NCBI GenBank assembly: GCA_052118065.1
Contig: JBQKHY010000003.1
Span: 68,683 to 132,682, forward strand
Length of the DNA stretch: 64,000 bases
DNA from: Ruminococcoides sp052118065
Lineage (GTDB): Bacteria > Bacillota > Clostridia > Oscillospirales > Acutalibacteraceae
Reading direction: 5' to 3'
A program made the position numbers and the translations under genes. This document shows positions 41,295 through 52,300 of this stretch, piece by piece; position 1 is the stretch's first letter, and every line of letters begins with the position of its first letter. A model generated the notes under the pieces. That model was not told the origin of the DNA and did no database searches. It saw nothing but the letters and a program-made list of their open reading frames with translations.

Positions 41295-42089
41295 ATGAAG
41301 TTTGTTACAAGTAGAGAAAATGGTACTCTAAAGCATATTCATAAATTGGTAAAGCAGAAAAAGTATAGAAACAAAAATAAGCAGTTTGTTGCAGAAGGCT
41401 TAAGGACTTGCCAAGATGTTTTGATTTCTAATATTCATATTGATGTGCTACTTTGTAGCGAAAATTTCTATACCAGAAATCTTGAATTATGCAATAGATT
41501 AGAGTCAATTTCTGATGAATCAATAGTTGTACCTAACAATATTTTCAATGTTTTATCCGATACAAAGTCACCACAAGGTGTAATGCTTGTACTTAAAACA
41601 CTTGACAAAACTGATGATATTGATAAAATTGATTATAATGGTAAGTTTGTACTTTTAGACAATGTGCAAAATCCGGACAATATTGCAACTGTGTTGCGTT
41701 CTGCCGATGCTTTTTCAATCAAAGGTGTATTTATTACAAAAGATTCTTGTGATATTTATAGTCCCAAGGTTGTAAGAGGTAGTATGGGTGCAATTTTCCG
41801 TGTACCTTTCTATATTATTAATGATGCAGAAGAATATATTGAATGTGAGTTTAATAAGCATGGTAGGTCTTATGCTGCTTGTTTAAAGGATACTGCAAAA
41901 ACTCTGGGGGACTTTGAGTTTTCAAAGAATGCTCTTGTTGTAATAGGTAACGAAGCTAATGGACTAAGTGAAATGACCATTAATGCTTGTAACTATCAGG
42001 TTATTGTACCTATGAAGGGCAAGATTGATTCTCTAAATGCCGGAGTAGCAGCTAGTATAATTATGTGGGAAATGTCAAATAATGAATAA
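41295..42089 (+). CDS. SpoU-family RNA 2'-O-methyltransferase
   Basis: A 264-residue SPOUT-class methyltransferase of the TrmH/RlmB group. The N-terminal substrate-binding part (residues 1-100) precedes the trefoil-knot domain, with motif 1 QNPDNIATVLRSADAF, motif 2 VVIGNEANGLSE and motif 3 VPMKGKIDSLNAGVAASI, including the knot Asn and Arg residues. Whether it methylates tRNA or 23S rRNA cannot be decided here. GAGGTC precedes the ATG. It overlaps dprA by eight bases. Confidence 0.9.
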   Translation: MKFVTSRENGTLKHIHKLVKQKKYRNKNKQFVAEGLRTCQDVLISNIHIDVLLCSENFYTRNLELCNRLESISDESIVVPNNIFNVLSDTKSPQGVMLVLKTLDKTDDIDKIDYNGKFVLLDNVQNPDNIATVLRSADAFSIKGVFITKDSCDIYSPKVVRGSMGAIFRVPFYIINDAEEYIECEFNKHGRSYAACLKDTAKTLGDFEFSKNALVVIGNEANGLSEMTINACNYQVIVPMKGKIDSLNAGVAASIIMWEMSNNE

Positions 42090-43263
42090 TAATCGTTATT
42101 GGATATGGCTAAGTTTAGCTCTTGGCTATGATAATCCAAAAGTTAAAAGACTGTACGAAACTGAAGAGTATAGGGATATTTCTGTATTTTATAATGGTCA
42201 GGACTTTGAGTGGAGATTTTGTGGTATTTTTACCGAAAAGGAAATTAACCACCTAGAAGAAACTCCAATTGAAAAAGCTGATGAAATTATATCTAAATGT
42301 GAAAGTCTAGGTTATTCCATTTTTGCAATAGATAATGACAGATACCCTAACTGTTTGCGTAATATAGATACTCCACCGGCAGTAATATATGTTAGTGGAT
42401 ATTTACCCAGAGTTGATAATCTTTTAACTATTGCTATTGTAGGCACAAGAAAAGCTACAACTTATGGCAAAAAGGTGGCTTACAGTATTTCTCATAATCT
42501 TTCAAAATGTAAGGTAACTATAATTAGTGGTGGTGCAATGGGTGTTGACAGTTCAGCACATACAGGTGCATTAAACGCTGATGGTATTACAATTTGTGTT
42601 TTAGGTTGTGGTATCAATTATCCTTATCTTATGAAAAATGAGCCTATGAGAAAGGCTATAACACACAGAGGATGTTTAATTTCCGAATATCCTCCGGATA
42701 CAGAGCCTTTGCCACATCACTTTTTATCTCGCAACAGAATAATCTCTGCACTTTCAAGAGGTGTTCTTGTTGTTGAAGCAGGTAAGAAAAGTGGTGCTTT
42801 AGTCACAGCCGATATTGCAGGAAGAGAACAAGGTAAAGATGTTTTTGCTGTAATGGCAAACATCAATAGTGTCTATTCTGTTGGCTCAAACCAACTTATT
42901 AAGGATGGTGCTATTCCTGTAACTACTTATCTTGATATTCTAAACTACTATAATGAATTTAATAATTTAGAAGTTTATGAAGATGATGAGTATGATATTC
43001 CTGACAGTACAGTGCTGAAAATTCCTGCAAAAAAGTCTAATGTAAAACCCGAAAAAGAGTTTATAAAGGGTCATAGATATGATGTAAACCTTGATGAAAA
43101 TTCATCAAAGGTTTATTATGCTATCGGAAATGAACCTATACATATAGATGATTTGTCTGATAAATGCAACTTACCGGTATATAAAATTTCCGGAATACTA
43201 ACAAATCTTGAATTAATGGATTTAATAGTAGTTTTACCGGGCAAACAGTATAAAATAAAGTAA
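42082..43263 (+). CDS. dprA: DNA processing protein DprA
   Basis: Cytoplasmic recombination mediator that loads RecA on incoming single-stranded DNA in natural transformation. The 393-residue protein has the Rossmann-like core (GTRKATTYGKKVAYS, SGGAMGVDSSAHTGAL, LGCGINYPY, FLSRNRIISALS, VVEAGKKSGAL) and a C-terminal winged-helix domain near residues 330-393 (KVYYAIGNEPIHIDDLS). An extended N-terminal SAM-like part covers residues 1-90. The conserved location before topA is retained. Competence has rarely been shown in Clostridia, so its role may be general recombination. Confidence 0.94.
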   Translation: MNNNRYWIWLSLALGYDNPKVKRLYETEEYRDISVFYNGQDFEWRFCGIFTEKEINHLEETPIEKADEIISKCESLGYSIFAIDNDRYPNCLRNIDTPPAVIYVSGYLPRVDNLLTIAIVGTRKATTYGKKVAYSISHNLSKCKVTIISGGAMGVDSSAHTGALNADGITICVLGCGINYPYLMKNEPMRKAITHRGCLISEYPPDTEPLPHHFLSRNRIISALSRGVLVVEAGKKSGALVTADIAGREQGKDVFAVMANINSVYSVGSNQLIKDGAIPVTTYLDILNYYNEFNNLEVYEDDEYDIPDSTVLKIPAKKSNVKPEKEFIKGHRYDVNLDENSSKVYYAIGNEPIHIDDLSDKCNLPVYKISGILTNLELMDLIVVLPGKQYKIK

Positions 43264-43281
43264 CTATCGGAGGATAGATAA

Positions 43282-45360
43282 ATGTCAAATTTAGTAATAG
43301 TGGAGTCTCCTGCTAAGGCTAAAACAATCAAAAAATATCTTGGAAAAGATTATGAAGTTGTAGCATCAATGGGTCATGTTCGTGACCTACCTAAGGCTAG
43401 ACTTGCTGTTGATATAAAGAAAAATTATGCTCCTAAATATGCAATCATTAAAGGCAAGGAAAAGTTAGTTGATGAACTAAAGTCACTTGCAAAAGAAAGT
43501 GACAAGATTTATCTTGCAACTGACCCGGACCGTGAAGGTGAGGCTATTTCTTGGCATTTAGCATATATTTTAGAATTAGATTTAGAAGATAAAAATAGAG
43601 TTGAATTTAACGAAATTACTAAGACAGGTGTCAATAACGGTATGGCTCATCCTCGTTCTATTGACATTGACCTTGTAAATGCTCAACAGGCAAGAAGAAT
43701 TCTGGACAGACTTGTTGGTTATAAGCTAAGTCCATTTGTTAGCCAAAAGATTCGTAGAGGTCTTTCTGCCGGTAGAGTTCAGTCTGTTGCTCTAAAGATT
43801 ATTGTTGACAGAGAAAACGAAATCAGAGCATTTAAACCGGAAGAATACTGGTCAATTGAAGCAAAACTTTCTCCAAAATCAAGCAGAAAAGTTTTTAACG
43901 CATCATTAGCACTGGGCCCTGACGGTAAGAAAATCAAGATTAACAATAAAGAAGAAGCTGACAAGATTCTTGAAGAAATCAAGGATGCCGAATTTATTGT
44001 TACAAAAGTGAGAAACGGTACTCGTAAGAAGTCACCATACCCACCATTTATAACTTCAACATTGCAACAGGAAGCATCTCGTAAACTTGGCTATCAGTCA
44101 AGAAGAACAATGAAAATTGCTCAGGAACTTTATGAAGGTGTTGATGTTGAGGGTTACGGTACAACAGGTCTTATCACATATATGAGAACCGACTCATTAA
44201 GGATTTCTAACGATGCTATTGCAGAAGTAACTCAGTATATTAATGATAACTTTGGACCTGAATATTTACCACCAAAGCCACGAGTATTTAAATCTCGTTC
44301 AAATGCTCAGGATGGTCATGAAGCTATCCGTCCATCAATTCCATCATTGTCTCCTGATAAGGTTAAGGATAGCTTAACTATTGAACAGTACAAGCTATAT
44401 AAACTGATTTGGGATAGATTTACTGCTTGTCAGATGGCTGATTGTATTCACAAAACAACTCAGGCAGAAATTAATGCTAATGATTATATCTTTAAGGCAT
44501 CAGGTTATAGAGTTGACTTTGACGGTTATACAACACTTTATGTTGACAGTAATGATGCTGAAGGCACAAAGGAAAAGCAACTTCCTCCACTAGAGAAGAA
44601 TATGCCTGCTAAAGTTAGAGAAATTATCCCTAACCAGCACTTTACTCAGCCACCTGCAAGATTTACAGAAGCATCTCTAATCAAAGCACTTGAAGAAAAC
44701 GGTATCGGCCGTCCATCAACATATGCTGCAACAATCTCAACAATTACAAGCAGAGAATATGTTAAGAGAGAAGCAAAGTCACTTGTTCCAACTGAACTGG
44801 GTGAGGCACTTGTTACTCTACTAAAAGAAAGATTTCCAAAGATTGTAAATGTTAAGTTTACTGCACAAATGGAAGAAGACCTAGATAAGGTTGAACATGG
44901 TAATGAACAATGGGTTGAACTACTTGATAATTTCTATGTTGATTTTGATAAAACCTTGAAAAAGGCTAAGGAAGATATGGAAGGTGTCAAGATTAAGCTT
45001 AAAGAAGATGAAACTGATATTGTATGTGAAAACTGTGGCAGAAAAATGGTTGTCAAAGTTGGTAGATACGGTAAGTTTATCGCTTGTCCCGGTTACCCTG
45101 AATGTAAGAATATCAAGAAGTTTGTAGAGAAAATCGGTGTTCAATGTCCTGAATGTGGTGGAGATGTTATTACTCGTAAAACCAAGAAAGGCAAAGTGTT
45201 CTACGGTTGTAGTAACTATCCTGATTGTAACTATATGTCTTGGTATGAACCTGTAAATGAAAAGTGTCCACAGTGTGGCAAGATTCTATATAAAAAGAAG
45301 GGCAAAAAGCAGACAATCTTCTGTGCAACTGAGGGTTGTGGCTATACTAAAGACCAATGA
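43282..45360 (+). CDS. topA: DNA topoisomerase I
   Basis: Type IA topoisomerase relaxing negative supercoils. The 692-residue protein has the TOPRIM domain (VIVESPAKAKT near residues 4-14, TDPDREGEAISWHL near 85-98), the catalytic Tyr300 in GLITYMRTDS, and three C-terminal four-Cys zinc ribbons (CENCGRKM, CPECGGDV, CPQCGKIL). The dprA-topA-trmFO order is a conserved Firmicute cluster. GGAGGATAG gives a strong SD. Confidence 0.98.
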   Translation: MSNLVIVESPAKAKTIKKYLGKDYEVVASMGHVRDLPKARLAVDIKKNYAPKYAIIKGKEKLVDELKSLAKESDKIYLATDPDREGEAISWHLAYILELDLEDKNRVEFNEITKTGVNNGMAHPRSIDIDLVNAQQARRILDRLVGYKLSPFVSQKIRRGLSAGRVQSVALKIIVDRENEIRAFKPEEYWSIEAKLSPKSSRKVFNASLALGPDGKKIKINNKEEADKILEEIKDAEFIVTKVRNGTRKKSPYPPFITSTLQQEASRKLGYQSRRTMKIAQELYEGVDVEGYGTTGLITYMRTDSLRISNDAIAEVTQYINDNFGPEYLPPKPRVFKSRSNAQDGHEAIRPSIPSLSPDKVKDSLTIEQYKLYKLIWDRFTACQMADCIHKTTQAEINANDYIFKASGYRVDFDGYTTLYVDSNDAEGTKEKQLPPLEKNMPAKVREIIPNQHFTQPPARFTEASLIKALEENGIGRPSTYAATISTITSREYVKREAKSLVPTELGEALVTLLKERFPKIVNVKFTAQMEEDLDKVEHGNEQWVELLDNFYVDFDKTLKKAKEDMEGVKIKLKEDETDIVCENCGRKMVVKVGRYGKFIACPGYPECKNIKKFVEKIGVQCPECGGDVITRKTKKGKVFYGCSNYPDCNYMSWYEPVNEKCPQCGKILYKKKGKKQTIFCATEGCGYTKDQ

Positions 45361-46667
45361 GTATAAATATAATAGGTGGTGGGCTTGCAGGATGTGAGGC
45401 TGCATATCAAGTTGCTAAGCGTGGTATAAAGGTAAACCTTTATGATATGAAGCCTAACAAGAAAAGTCCGGCACATCATTCAGATAAATTATGTGAGCTT
45501 GTATGCTCAAACAGTCTTAAAGCTGCCAGAAAAGAAAGTGCTGCCGGTATGCTTAAAGAAGAAATGAGAATGTTAGATTCTCTTCTTATGAAGTGTGCCG
45601 ATAAAAGCAAAGTACCTGCAGGTGGTGCTTTGGCAGTAGATAGAGAAATTTTCTCTAATCTGGTAAATGAAGAAATAAACAACAATCCTAATATTACTGT
45701 AATTAATGAAGAAGTTACTGAAATTCCTGACGGTATTACTATCATAGCATCAGGACCACTAACTTCCGACTTGCTTTCTGACAAAATCAAAACTATGTTT
45801 GGTGATAGCCTTTCATTTTATGATGCAGCTGCACCAATTGTAAAGTTTGATACAGTTGATATGAACAAGGCTTTCTTTGCATCTCGTTATGATAAGGGTG
45901 ACGGTGATGACTATATTAATTGTCCTATGAATAAGAAAGAATACGACAATTTTTATGAAGCACTTGTTTCAGCAGAAAGAGCACCTGTACATGACTTTGA
46001 TGTAATGAATCCAAAGGTATATGAGGGTTGTATGCCAATTGAAGTTATGGCACAAAGAGGTCACGATACTATTCGTTTCGGTCCAATGAAACCTGTAGGT
46101 TTGAAAGATCCAAGAACAGGTCATAGACCATGGGCAGTAGTTCAGCTAAGAAAAGAGAACAGTGCCGGTATTATGTATAACCTAGTAGGCTTTCAAACTA
46201 ATCTAAAGTTCCCTGAACAAAAGAGAGTATTCTCAATGATTCCGGGACTTGAAAATGCTGAGTTTGTAAGATACGGTGTGATGCACAGAAATACTTTTAT
46301 TGACTCACCAAGAATTCTAAACAGTGATTATTCTGTAAGAGAAAATAAAAATCTTTTCTTTGCAGGTCAAATCACAGGTGTTGAAGGTTATATGGAGTCA
46401 GCATCTTCAGGATTAATGGCAGGTATAAATGCAGCTATGAGATATAATGGAGAACAAACTGTAACTTTACCTGAATATACAATGATAGGTTCTTTGTCAA
46501 GATATATTAGTGATGAAACAGTTTCTAAATTCCAACCTATGGGAGCAAATTTAGGAGTGTTACCTGAACTTGAACAAAGACCAAGGGACAAGAAAGAGAG
46601 AGCAAAGGCTTATTCTGATAGGTCATTTGCAAAGCTAACAGAATTTATAAATTCAAGAGGTTTATGA
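45357..46667 (+). CDS. trmFO: Methylenetetrahydrofolate-tRNA-(uracil-5-)-methyltransferase
   Basis: FAD enzyme that makes ribothymidine 54 in tRNA using methylenetetrahydrofolate. The 436-residue protein has the FAD-binding IGGGLAGCEAAYQVAKRG, the active-site segment ELVCSNSLKAARKE with its cysteine, and the family motifs GCMPIEVMAQRGHDTIRFGP (20 residues) and FFAGQITGVEGYMESA. The ATG overlaps the topA stop by four bases, so the genes are coupled. It overlaps plsX in the same way. Confidence 0.97.
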   Translation: MSINIIGGGLAGCEAAYQVAKRGIKVNLYDMKPNKKSPAHHSDKLCELVCSNSLKAARKESAAGMLKEEMRMLDSLLMKCADKSKVPAGGALAVDREIFSNLVNEEINNNPNITVINEEVTEIPDGITIIASGPLTSDLLSDKIKTMFGDSLSFYDAAAPIVKFDTVDMNKAFFASRYDKGDGDDYINCPMNKKEYDNFYEALVSAERAPVHDFDVMNPKVYEGCMPIEVMAQRGHDTIRFGPMKPVGLKDPRTGHRPWAVVQLRKENSAGIMYNLVGFQTNLKFPEQKRVFSMIPGLENAEFVRYGVMHRNTFIDSPRILNSDYSVRENKNLFFAGQITGVEGYMESASSGLMAGINAAMRYNGEQTVTLPEYTMIGSLSRYISDETVSKFQPMGANLGVLPELEQRPRDKKERAKAYSDRSFAKLTEFINSRGL

Positions 46668-47671
46668 TGAAGATAGTAATTGATGCATTTGGTGGAGATA
46701 ATGCACCTTTGGAAATTATCAAAGGTGCAGTAAAAGCTCAAGAACATTTTATAATTGAAATTTGCCTAACAGGTAATGAAAATATTATCAAGAAAGTGGC
46801 AAAAGAAAATAATATAGATATTTCAAATATTGAAATTAACCATACAGAGGATGTTATCCCTGTTGACGAAACACCTAATGCTATTATGAAAGAATACAAC
46901 AATTCTTCAATGGCACTAGGCTTAAAGATGGTTGCCAATAATGAAGCAGATGGTTTTGTTTCAGCCGGTAACAGTGGCGCATTATGTGTAGGTGGTACTT
47001 TAATTGTTAAAAGATTAAAGGGTGTCAAGAGACCCGGATTTGCACCAATCTTACCTACATTTAACGGTTCATCATTTATGCTTATTGATGGTGGTGCAAA
47101 CCTTGATGCCAGACCTGAGATTTTGCGTCAATTCGGTATCTTAGGTTCTGTATATATGGAAAAAGTTATGCACAGAGAAAGTCCAAGAGTTGCCCTTGCT
47201 AATGTTGGTACTGAAAGCCACAAGGGTGGAGATTTACAGAAGGAAACTTATGCATTACTACAGGAAAGTCCTGTTAACTTTGTTGGTAATGTAGAAAGCA
47301 GAGATATCTCTAACGGTGCTTGTGATGTATATGTTTGTGATGGCTTTACAGGTAATATTCTACTAAAGAATTATGAAGGCGTAGCAAAGTCACTGAGTCA
47401 CACAGTTACTGATATTTTTAAGAAAAGTGTAAAGAATAAAATCGGTGCATTATTTGTATATGGTGACCTTATGAAGTTTAAGGAAACTATGAATACAGAT
47501 GTTTATGGTGGTGCTCCAATTCTAGGTATCAAAAAGCCTGTATTTAAGGCACATGGCAGTTCTAATGCAACAACAATTTTCAATGCAGTTAGACTAACTA
47601 TTGATTACATAAACGCAAATGTACCACAGGTTATTGAAAACTCATTTAATAAATTAAAAGGAATGAAATAA
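46667..47671 (+). CDS. plsX: Phosphate acyltransferase PlsX
   Basis: Makes acyl-phosphate from acyl-ACP for phosphatidic acid synthesis. The protein of about 334 residues has the characteristic MKIVIDAFGGDNAP start, the GFVSAGNSGALCVGGT segment near residue 95, DVYVCDGFTGNILLK and GGAPILGIKKPV. Two adjacent ATGs (46664, 46667) are possible; 46667 gives AGAGG at six bases and a TGATG stop-start overlap with trmFO. It overlaps the rnc start by one base. acpP, which usually separates plsX and rnc in this cluster, is absent here. Confidence 0.96.
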   Translation: MKIVIDAFGGDNAPLEIIKGAVKAQEHFIIEICLTGNENIIKKVAKENNIDISNIEINHTEDVIPVDETPNAIMKEYNNSSMALGLKMVANNEADGFVSAGNSGALCVGGTLIVKRLKGVKRPGFAPILPTFNGSSFMLIDGGANLDARPEILRQFGILGSVYMEKVMHRESPRVALANVGTESHKGGDLQKETYALLQESPVNFVGNVESRDISNGACDVYVCDGFTGNILLKNYEGVAKSLSHTVTDIFKKSVKNKIGALFVYGDLMKFKETMNTDVYGGAPILGIKKPVFKAHGSSNATTIFNAVRLTIDYINANVPQVIENSFNKLKGMK

Positions 47672-48351
47672 TGGAAGAATTTGAAAAAGTAATTAACTAT
47701 ACATTTAAAGATAAAGAACTTTTAAAGGTGGCACTAACACATTCTTCTTATGCTAATGAGCATAAGAAGCAACACCTTAAATATAATGAGAGATTGGAAT
47801 TTTTAGGTGATGCAGTACTTTCAATTTCCGTCTCTGATTATATTTTTAACAATTGTCCACAATTACCTGAGGGTGACCTTACAAAGTTAAGAGCATCTTT
47901 AGTTTGTGAAAAGAGCTTATTTGTATTTGCTAAGAAGATTAATCTAGGCAAGTACATTTACCTAAGCAACGGTGAAAGAAAGGGTGGTGGAGCAGAAAGA
48001 CCATCTATTCTTTCAGATGCTTTTGAAGCCGTTATTGCTGCTATTTACCTTGATGGTGGTATGGAAAAGGCAAGTGAATTTGTACTTTCTTTTGTTGTAC
48101 CTGAAATCAAGAATCATACAGCAGGTAAGAACTTTAAAGATTACAAAACTAAACTACAAGAAATTATCCAGAGAAATCCGGGAGAAACTTTACAGTATGA
48201 AGTTGTTGATGTTAGTGGTCCTGACCATAACAGACATTTTGTAGTTGAAGTACACCTAAACAGTAATGTAATCGGCAAAGGTGGAGGAAGAAGTAAGAAA
48301 GATGCAGAACAACAGGCTGCAAGAGAGGCTTTGGAGTTGATGGGATATTAA
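47671..48351 (+). CDS. rnc: Ribonuclease III
   Basis: Double-strand-specific endonuclease that processes rRNA and mRNA. The 226-residue protein has the RNase III signature NERLEFLGDAVLS near residues 40-52, with the acidic catalytic residues, and the second acid segment SDAFEAVIAAIYLDGG near 112-127; a double-stranded RNA-binding domain occupies the last 70 residues (DYKTKLQEIIQR, GKGGGRSKKDAEQQAA). rnc-(radical SAM)-smc-ftsY is a Clostridial order. Confidence 0.97.
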   Translation: MEEFEKVINYTFKDKELLKVALTHSSYANEHKKQHLKYNERLEFLGDAVLSISVSDYIFNNCPQLPEGDLTKLRASLVCEKSLFVFAKKINLGKYIYLSNGERKGGGAERPSILSDAFEAVIAAIYLDGGMEKASEFVLSFVVPEIKNHTAGKNFKDYKTKLQEIIQRNPGETLQYEVVDVSGPDHNRHFVVEVHLNSNVIGKGGGRSKKDAEQQAAREALELMGY

Positions 48352-49351
48352 ACATTCTAATATTTCCATTTTTGTGCCTCACAACGGTTGTCCTCACCAG
48401 TGTGTATTTTGTAACCAAAAGAACATTACAGGTCATTCTTATCAGCCAACTAAAGATGATGTTGTTTCAGCTATAGAAACTGCTATAAATAGTGGTGTTG
48501 ATAAGAAAAATACGGAAATTGCTTTCTTTGGTGGTAGCTTTACTGCTATTGATAGAGATTATATGGTTTCTTTACTTAATGCTACAAAGCCATATATTAA
48601 TGACTTTTATGGTATTAGATTATCAACAAGACCTGATGCAATAGATGATAAAGTTTTAACTTTGCTTAAAAGTTATGGTGTAACTTCAATTGAGCTTGGT
48701 GCACAGTCAATGTGTGATGATGTTCTTTTGCTTAATGAGAGAGGTCATAGTGCCACTGATGTAGTAAATGCATCTAACCTTATTAAGAAGTATAACATTT
48801 CTTTAGGGTTACAAATGATGATTGGTCTTTATGGCAGTACACCTGAAAAGGATATTGAAACTGCTGAAAAATTAATTAGTCTTTCACCTGATACTGTTAG
48901 AATTTATCCAACAATAACTATGAAAGACACTTTTCTTGAAAAGTATTATAACGATAAAAAATATGTTCCATATAGCGAAGAAACAACAATAAATACTTGT
49001 GCAAAAATTCTTAAAATGTTTTATGATAAAAACATTAATGTTATTAGAGTAGGACTTCATTATTCAGATGAACTAGTAAGTACTTCTGTAGCAGGTTTTT
49101 ATCATCCTGCATTTAGAGAATTATGTGAAAGCAAAATGTTTCTTGATATGTTAATAAATGAAATAAAGAAATACCCACAAGGCGAATTTTCTGTTATTGT
49201 AGGTAATAAGTTTATTTCAAAAGCTATTGGACAGAAAAAGGCAAATATTAAAGTCCTTAAAGATCAGGGATACATAGTTACTTTTAAACAAAGTAATACC
49301 CTTAAGGATTTTCAATTTATTATTAAAGAAAGAGGTGACTTATGCTACTAA
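48347..49351 (+). CDS. Radical SAM protein, Elp3-like group, function unknown
   Basis: The radical SAM cluster CxxxCxxC motif lies in GCPHQCVFCNQ, followed by AFFGGSFTAI and other features of the Elp3-related oxygen-independent group found between rnc and smc in Clostridia; its substrate is unknown. The first strong start codon is the GTG at 48374, but this would remove the conserved strand KHSNISIFVPH and no SD fits it. An in-frame ATT at 48347, with GGAG ten bases upstream, restores that strand and overlaps the rnc stop; I give this longer model (334 residues) as the likelier one. The 3' end overlaps smc by ten bases. Confidence 0.85.
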   Translation: MKHSNISIFVPHNGCPHQCVFCNQKNITGHSYQPTKDDVVSAIETAINSGVDKKNTEIAFFGGSFTAIDRDYMVSLLNATKPYINDFYGIRLSTRPDAIDDKVLTLLKSYGVTSIELGAQSMCDDVLLLNERGHSATDVVNASNLIKKYNISLGLQMMIGLYGSTPEKDIETAEKLISLSPDTVRIYPTITMKDTFLEKYYNDKKYVPYSEETTINTCAKILKMFYDKNINVIRVGLHYSDELVSTSVAGFYHPAFRELCESKMFLDMLINEIKKYPQGEFSVIVGNKFISKAIGQKKANIKVLKDQGYIVTFKQSNTLKDFQFIIKERGDLCY

Positions 49352-52300
49352 AATCATTGGAATTGCATGGCTTTAAGACTTTTCCGGATAAAATCAAGCT
49401 ATCCTTTGATAAAGGTATTACTTCAATTGTAGGACCTAACGGTTCGGGAAAAAGTAACATAAGTGACGCAATTAGATGGGTACTGGGTGAACAGTCAGCT
49501 AAAACTCTAAGATGTTCCAAGATGGAAGATGTTGTCTTTAACGGAACAGATAAGAGAAAAAAAACAGGCTATGCAGAAGTTACCTTGTCAATTGATAACA
49601 AAGACAGAATACTTCCTTTTGATGGTGACGAAGTAGCCGTTACAAGAAGATATTATAGAAGTGGCGAAAGTGAATATATGATTAACAAAGCCACAGTAAG
49701 ACTTAGAGATATTCATGAACTTTTTATGGATACAGGTCTTGGTCGTGACGGTTATTCTATGATTGGTCAAGGTAAAATTGACAGTATTGTTGCATCAAAA
49801 AGTGAAGAAAGAAGAGAAATATTTGAAGAAGCATCAGGTATTTCTCGTTATAGATATAGAAAAACTGAGGCTGAAAGAAAGCTAAAAAGTACAGAAGAAA
49901 ATCTTGTCAGACTTAGAGATATTGTTGGTGAACTTGAGGATAGAGTGGGTCCACTAAAGAAACAGTCAGAAAAAGCACAAAAGTTCCTTGTACTTTCTGA
50001 AGAAAAGAAAGGCCTTGAAATTGCTCTATGGCTAAATACTCTTGACAATTCAGCAAATATCATAAAAGAACAAGATGACAAAATAGATATTCAAAGAGCA
50101 CAGTATGAAAATGCTGAACAAGAACTTGCAAATATCAGTTCTGAAACAGAATCAATCTATTTAAAAAATGGTGAAATCACTTCCAAGATTGATACAATAA
50201 GAAGAAATATTTCTCAGTTTGAGTCAGAAGTTAGTAACAACAATGCCCTTATTTCTGTTGCAAATAACGACATTGAACATAACAAAGAAACTATAAAAAG
50301 ACTTGAAACTGAAATTGAACAACTTGATAATTCCTTTACTGAAATTGAATCTCAAATTAAAGAGAAGAAAGAAAATGTTGAAAAGCTAAAGTTAAACATT
50401 GAAGAAAAGCAAAAGGAATATAACGAAGTATCCGAAAACCTAAATACTATCAGTGTGGATGCTTCCCGTAGTGGTGATGAGCTTCAAGAATTAAATTCAA
50501 AATTAGCAGAACTATCCCAAAAGTCAGCTAATGCAAAGGTAGTTTTGCTTACAAGTGATTCATCAATTAATGAGCTTAATGAAAGAATAGATACCCTAAA
50601 TTCTTCATTGTCCGAAAAGGAAAGTAATTTAGAAACTACTTCTAAAATGCTTGAAGATTATAAGGTGCAAGGCAAAGATTCTGCCGAAAAGGTAGAAATG
50701 CTTTCTAATTCAATTAAGGGCTTAGAACTTAAAATCAATAATCTTAAAGCAAGAAATGAAAATTCAAAAGGTGAAATAGATAGATTAACTCTTGATTCTA
50801 ACGAAAAACTTAGAAGAGCTAATATTCTTGAAGACCTAGAAAAGAACCTTGAAGGTTTTGCACACAGTGTAAAAACTGTAATGAACCTTTCAAGACATGG
50901 CAAAATCGGTGGTATTCACGGACCTGTTTCAAGATTAATTAAAGTACCAACTAACTATGCAGTAGCAATTGAAACTGCTTTAGGTGGTGCAATGCAGAAC
51001 ATTGTTACAGGCAATGAAGAAGATGCTAAGAGAGCAATTCGCACACTTAAAGAAAATAAAGGCGGTAGAGCAACTTTCCTACCTATTGCCACAATTAAAC
51101 CTAGATACCTAAATGAAAATGGTATCGACAGTTGTTTTGGGTTTGTCGGTGTTGCATCAGATTTGTGTGATTGTAAAGATGAATACAAAGGTATTTTACA
51201 AAACTTGCTTGGTAAGATTGTTATTGCCGAGGACCTTAATTCAGCAGTATCTATTGCTAAGAAGTATTCATACCGTTTTAAGGTAGTTACTCTTGATGGT
51301 CAGGTTGTAAATGCCGGTGGTTCTCTAACAGGTGGTTCTTTAAATAAACGAACAGGTTTGTTATCTCGTGCAAGTGAGATTGAAAAGTACCGTAAAGAGG
51401 CTAAAGCCCTTGCAGATAAAGCGAATGAACTTAAAGAACAGTACAGTAACAGTCAGCAAGAATTTGCAAAGTATGAGGCTGATATTTTAGGCACTAGAGG
51501 GGATTTATCTACTGAACAACAAGAACTTATCAGATTAAGAACTGAATATAAGGCTTGTCAAAACGAATATGACTCTTTAGTCAGCAGTATTGATTTTACT
51601 AAGAATGAAATTGTAGAATGTGAAAATAAAATTTCTAATCTACAAAAAGACAAGGAAACTGCCGATAGAGAATTTAGTGCTTTTGAAGAAGAAATTGCAA
51701 ATATTGAAAAGACAACTTCAAACCTAACAGGCAATAGACTTGCATTAACTGAAAAGAGAGAACAACTTTCAGAAAAGTTACAAAATATCAGACTTGAAAT
51801 TGTTACTTTTGAAAAGGACAAAGAGGCTTTGATTAGTGAAATCAGAACATCCGAATACAACAGTCAACATCAAACCGAAAGAAAAGAGAACTTGCGTAAT
51901 CAGATTGTTTCTGTAAATTCAAATATTGATATAATTAATAAGAAGATTGAAAGCTACACTAATATTTCAAATAATTATCAAGATAAAATTGCTGAATTCA
52001 ATAATGCTATTGAAAAGCTAAATGGCGATAAAGAAAAGTTTGAAAAGAAGAGTGTAGAACTTAGACAGAAAGAAAAAGACCTAAACTCTACAAGAGAAGT
52101 TTCAGGCAGAGAACTTGCTCGTCTTGAAGAAAGAAAAATCAACCTACAAAAGCAGTATGATGATATTATTGCAAAACTTTGGGATGAATACGAACTTACA
52201 AAAAGACAAGCAGAAGAAATTTCAATTGAAATTGAAAATGTTTCAACTGCCAGAAAAAGACTTAATGAAATTAAGTCATCAATAAGAGGTCTCGGTTCTG

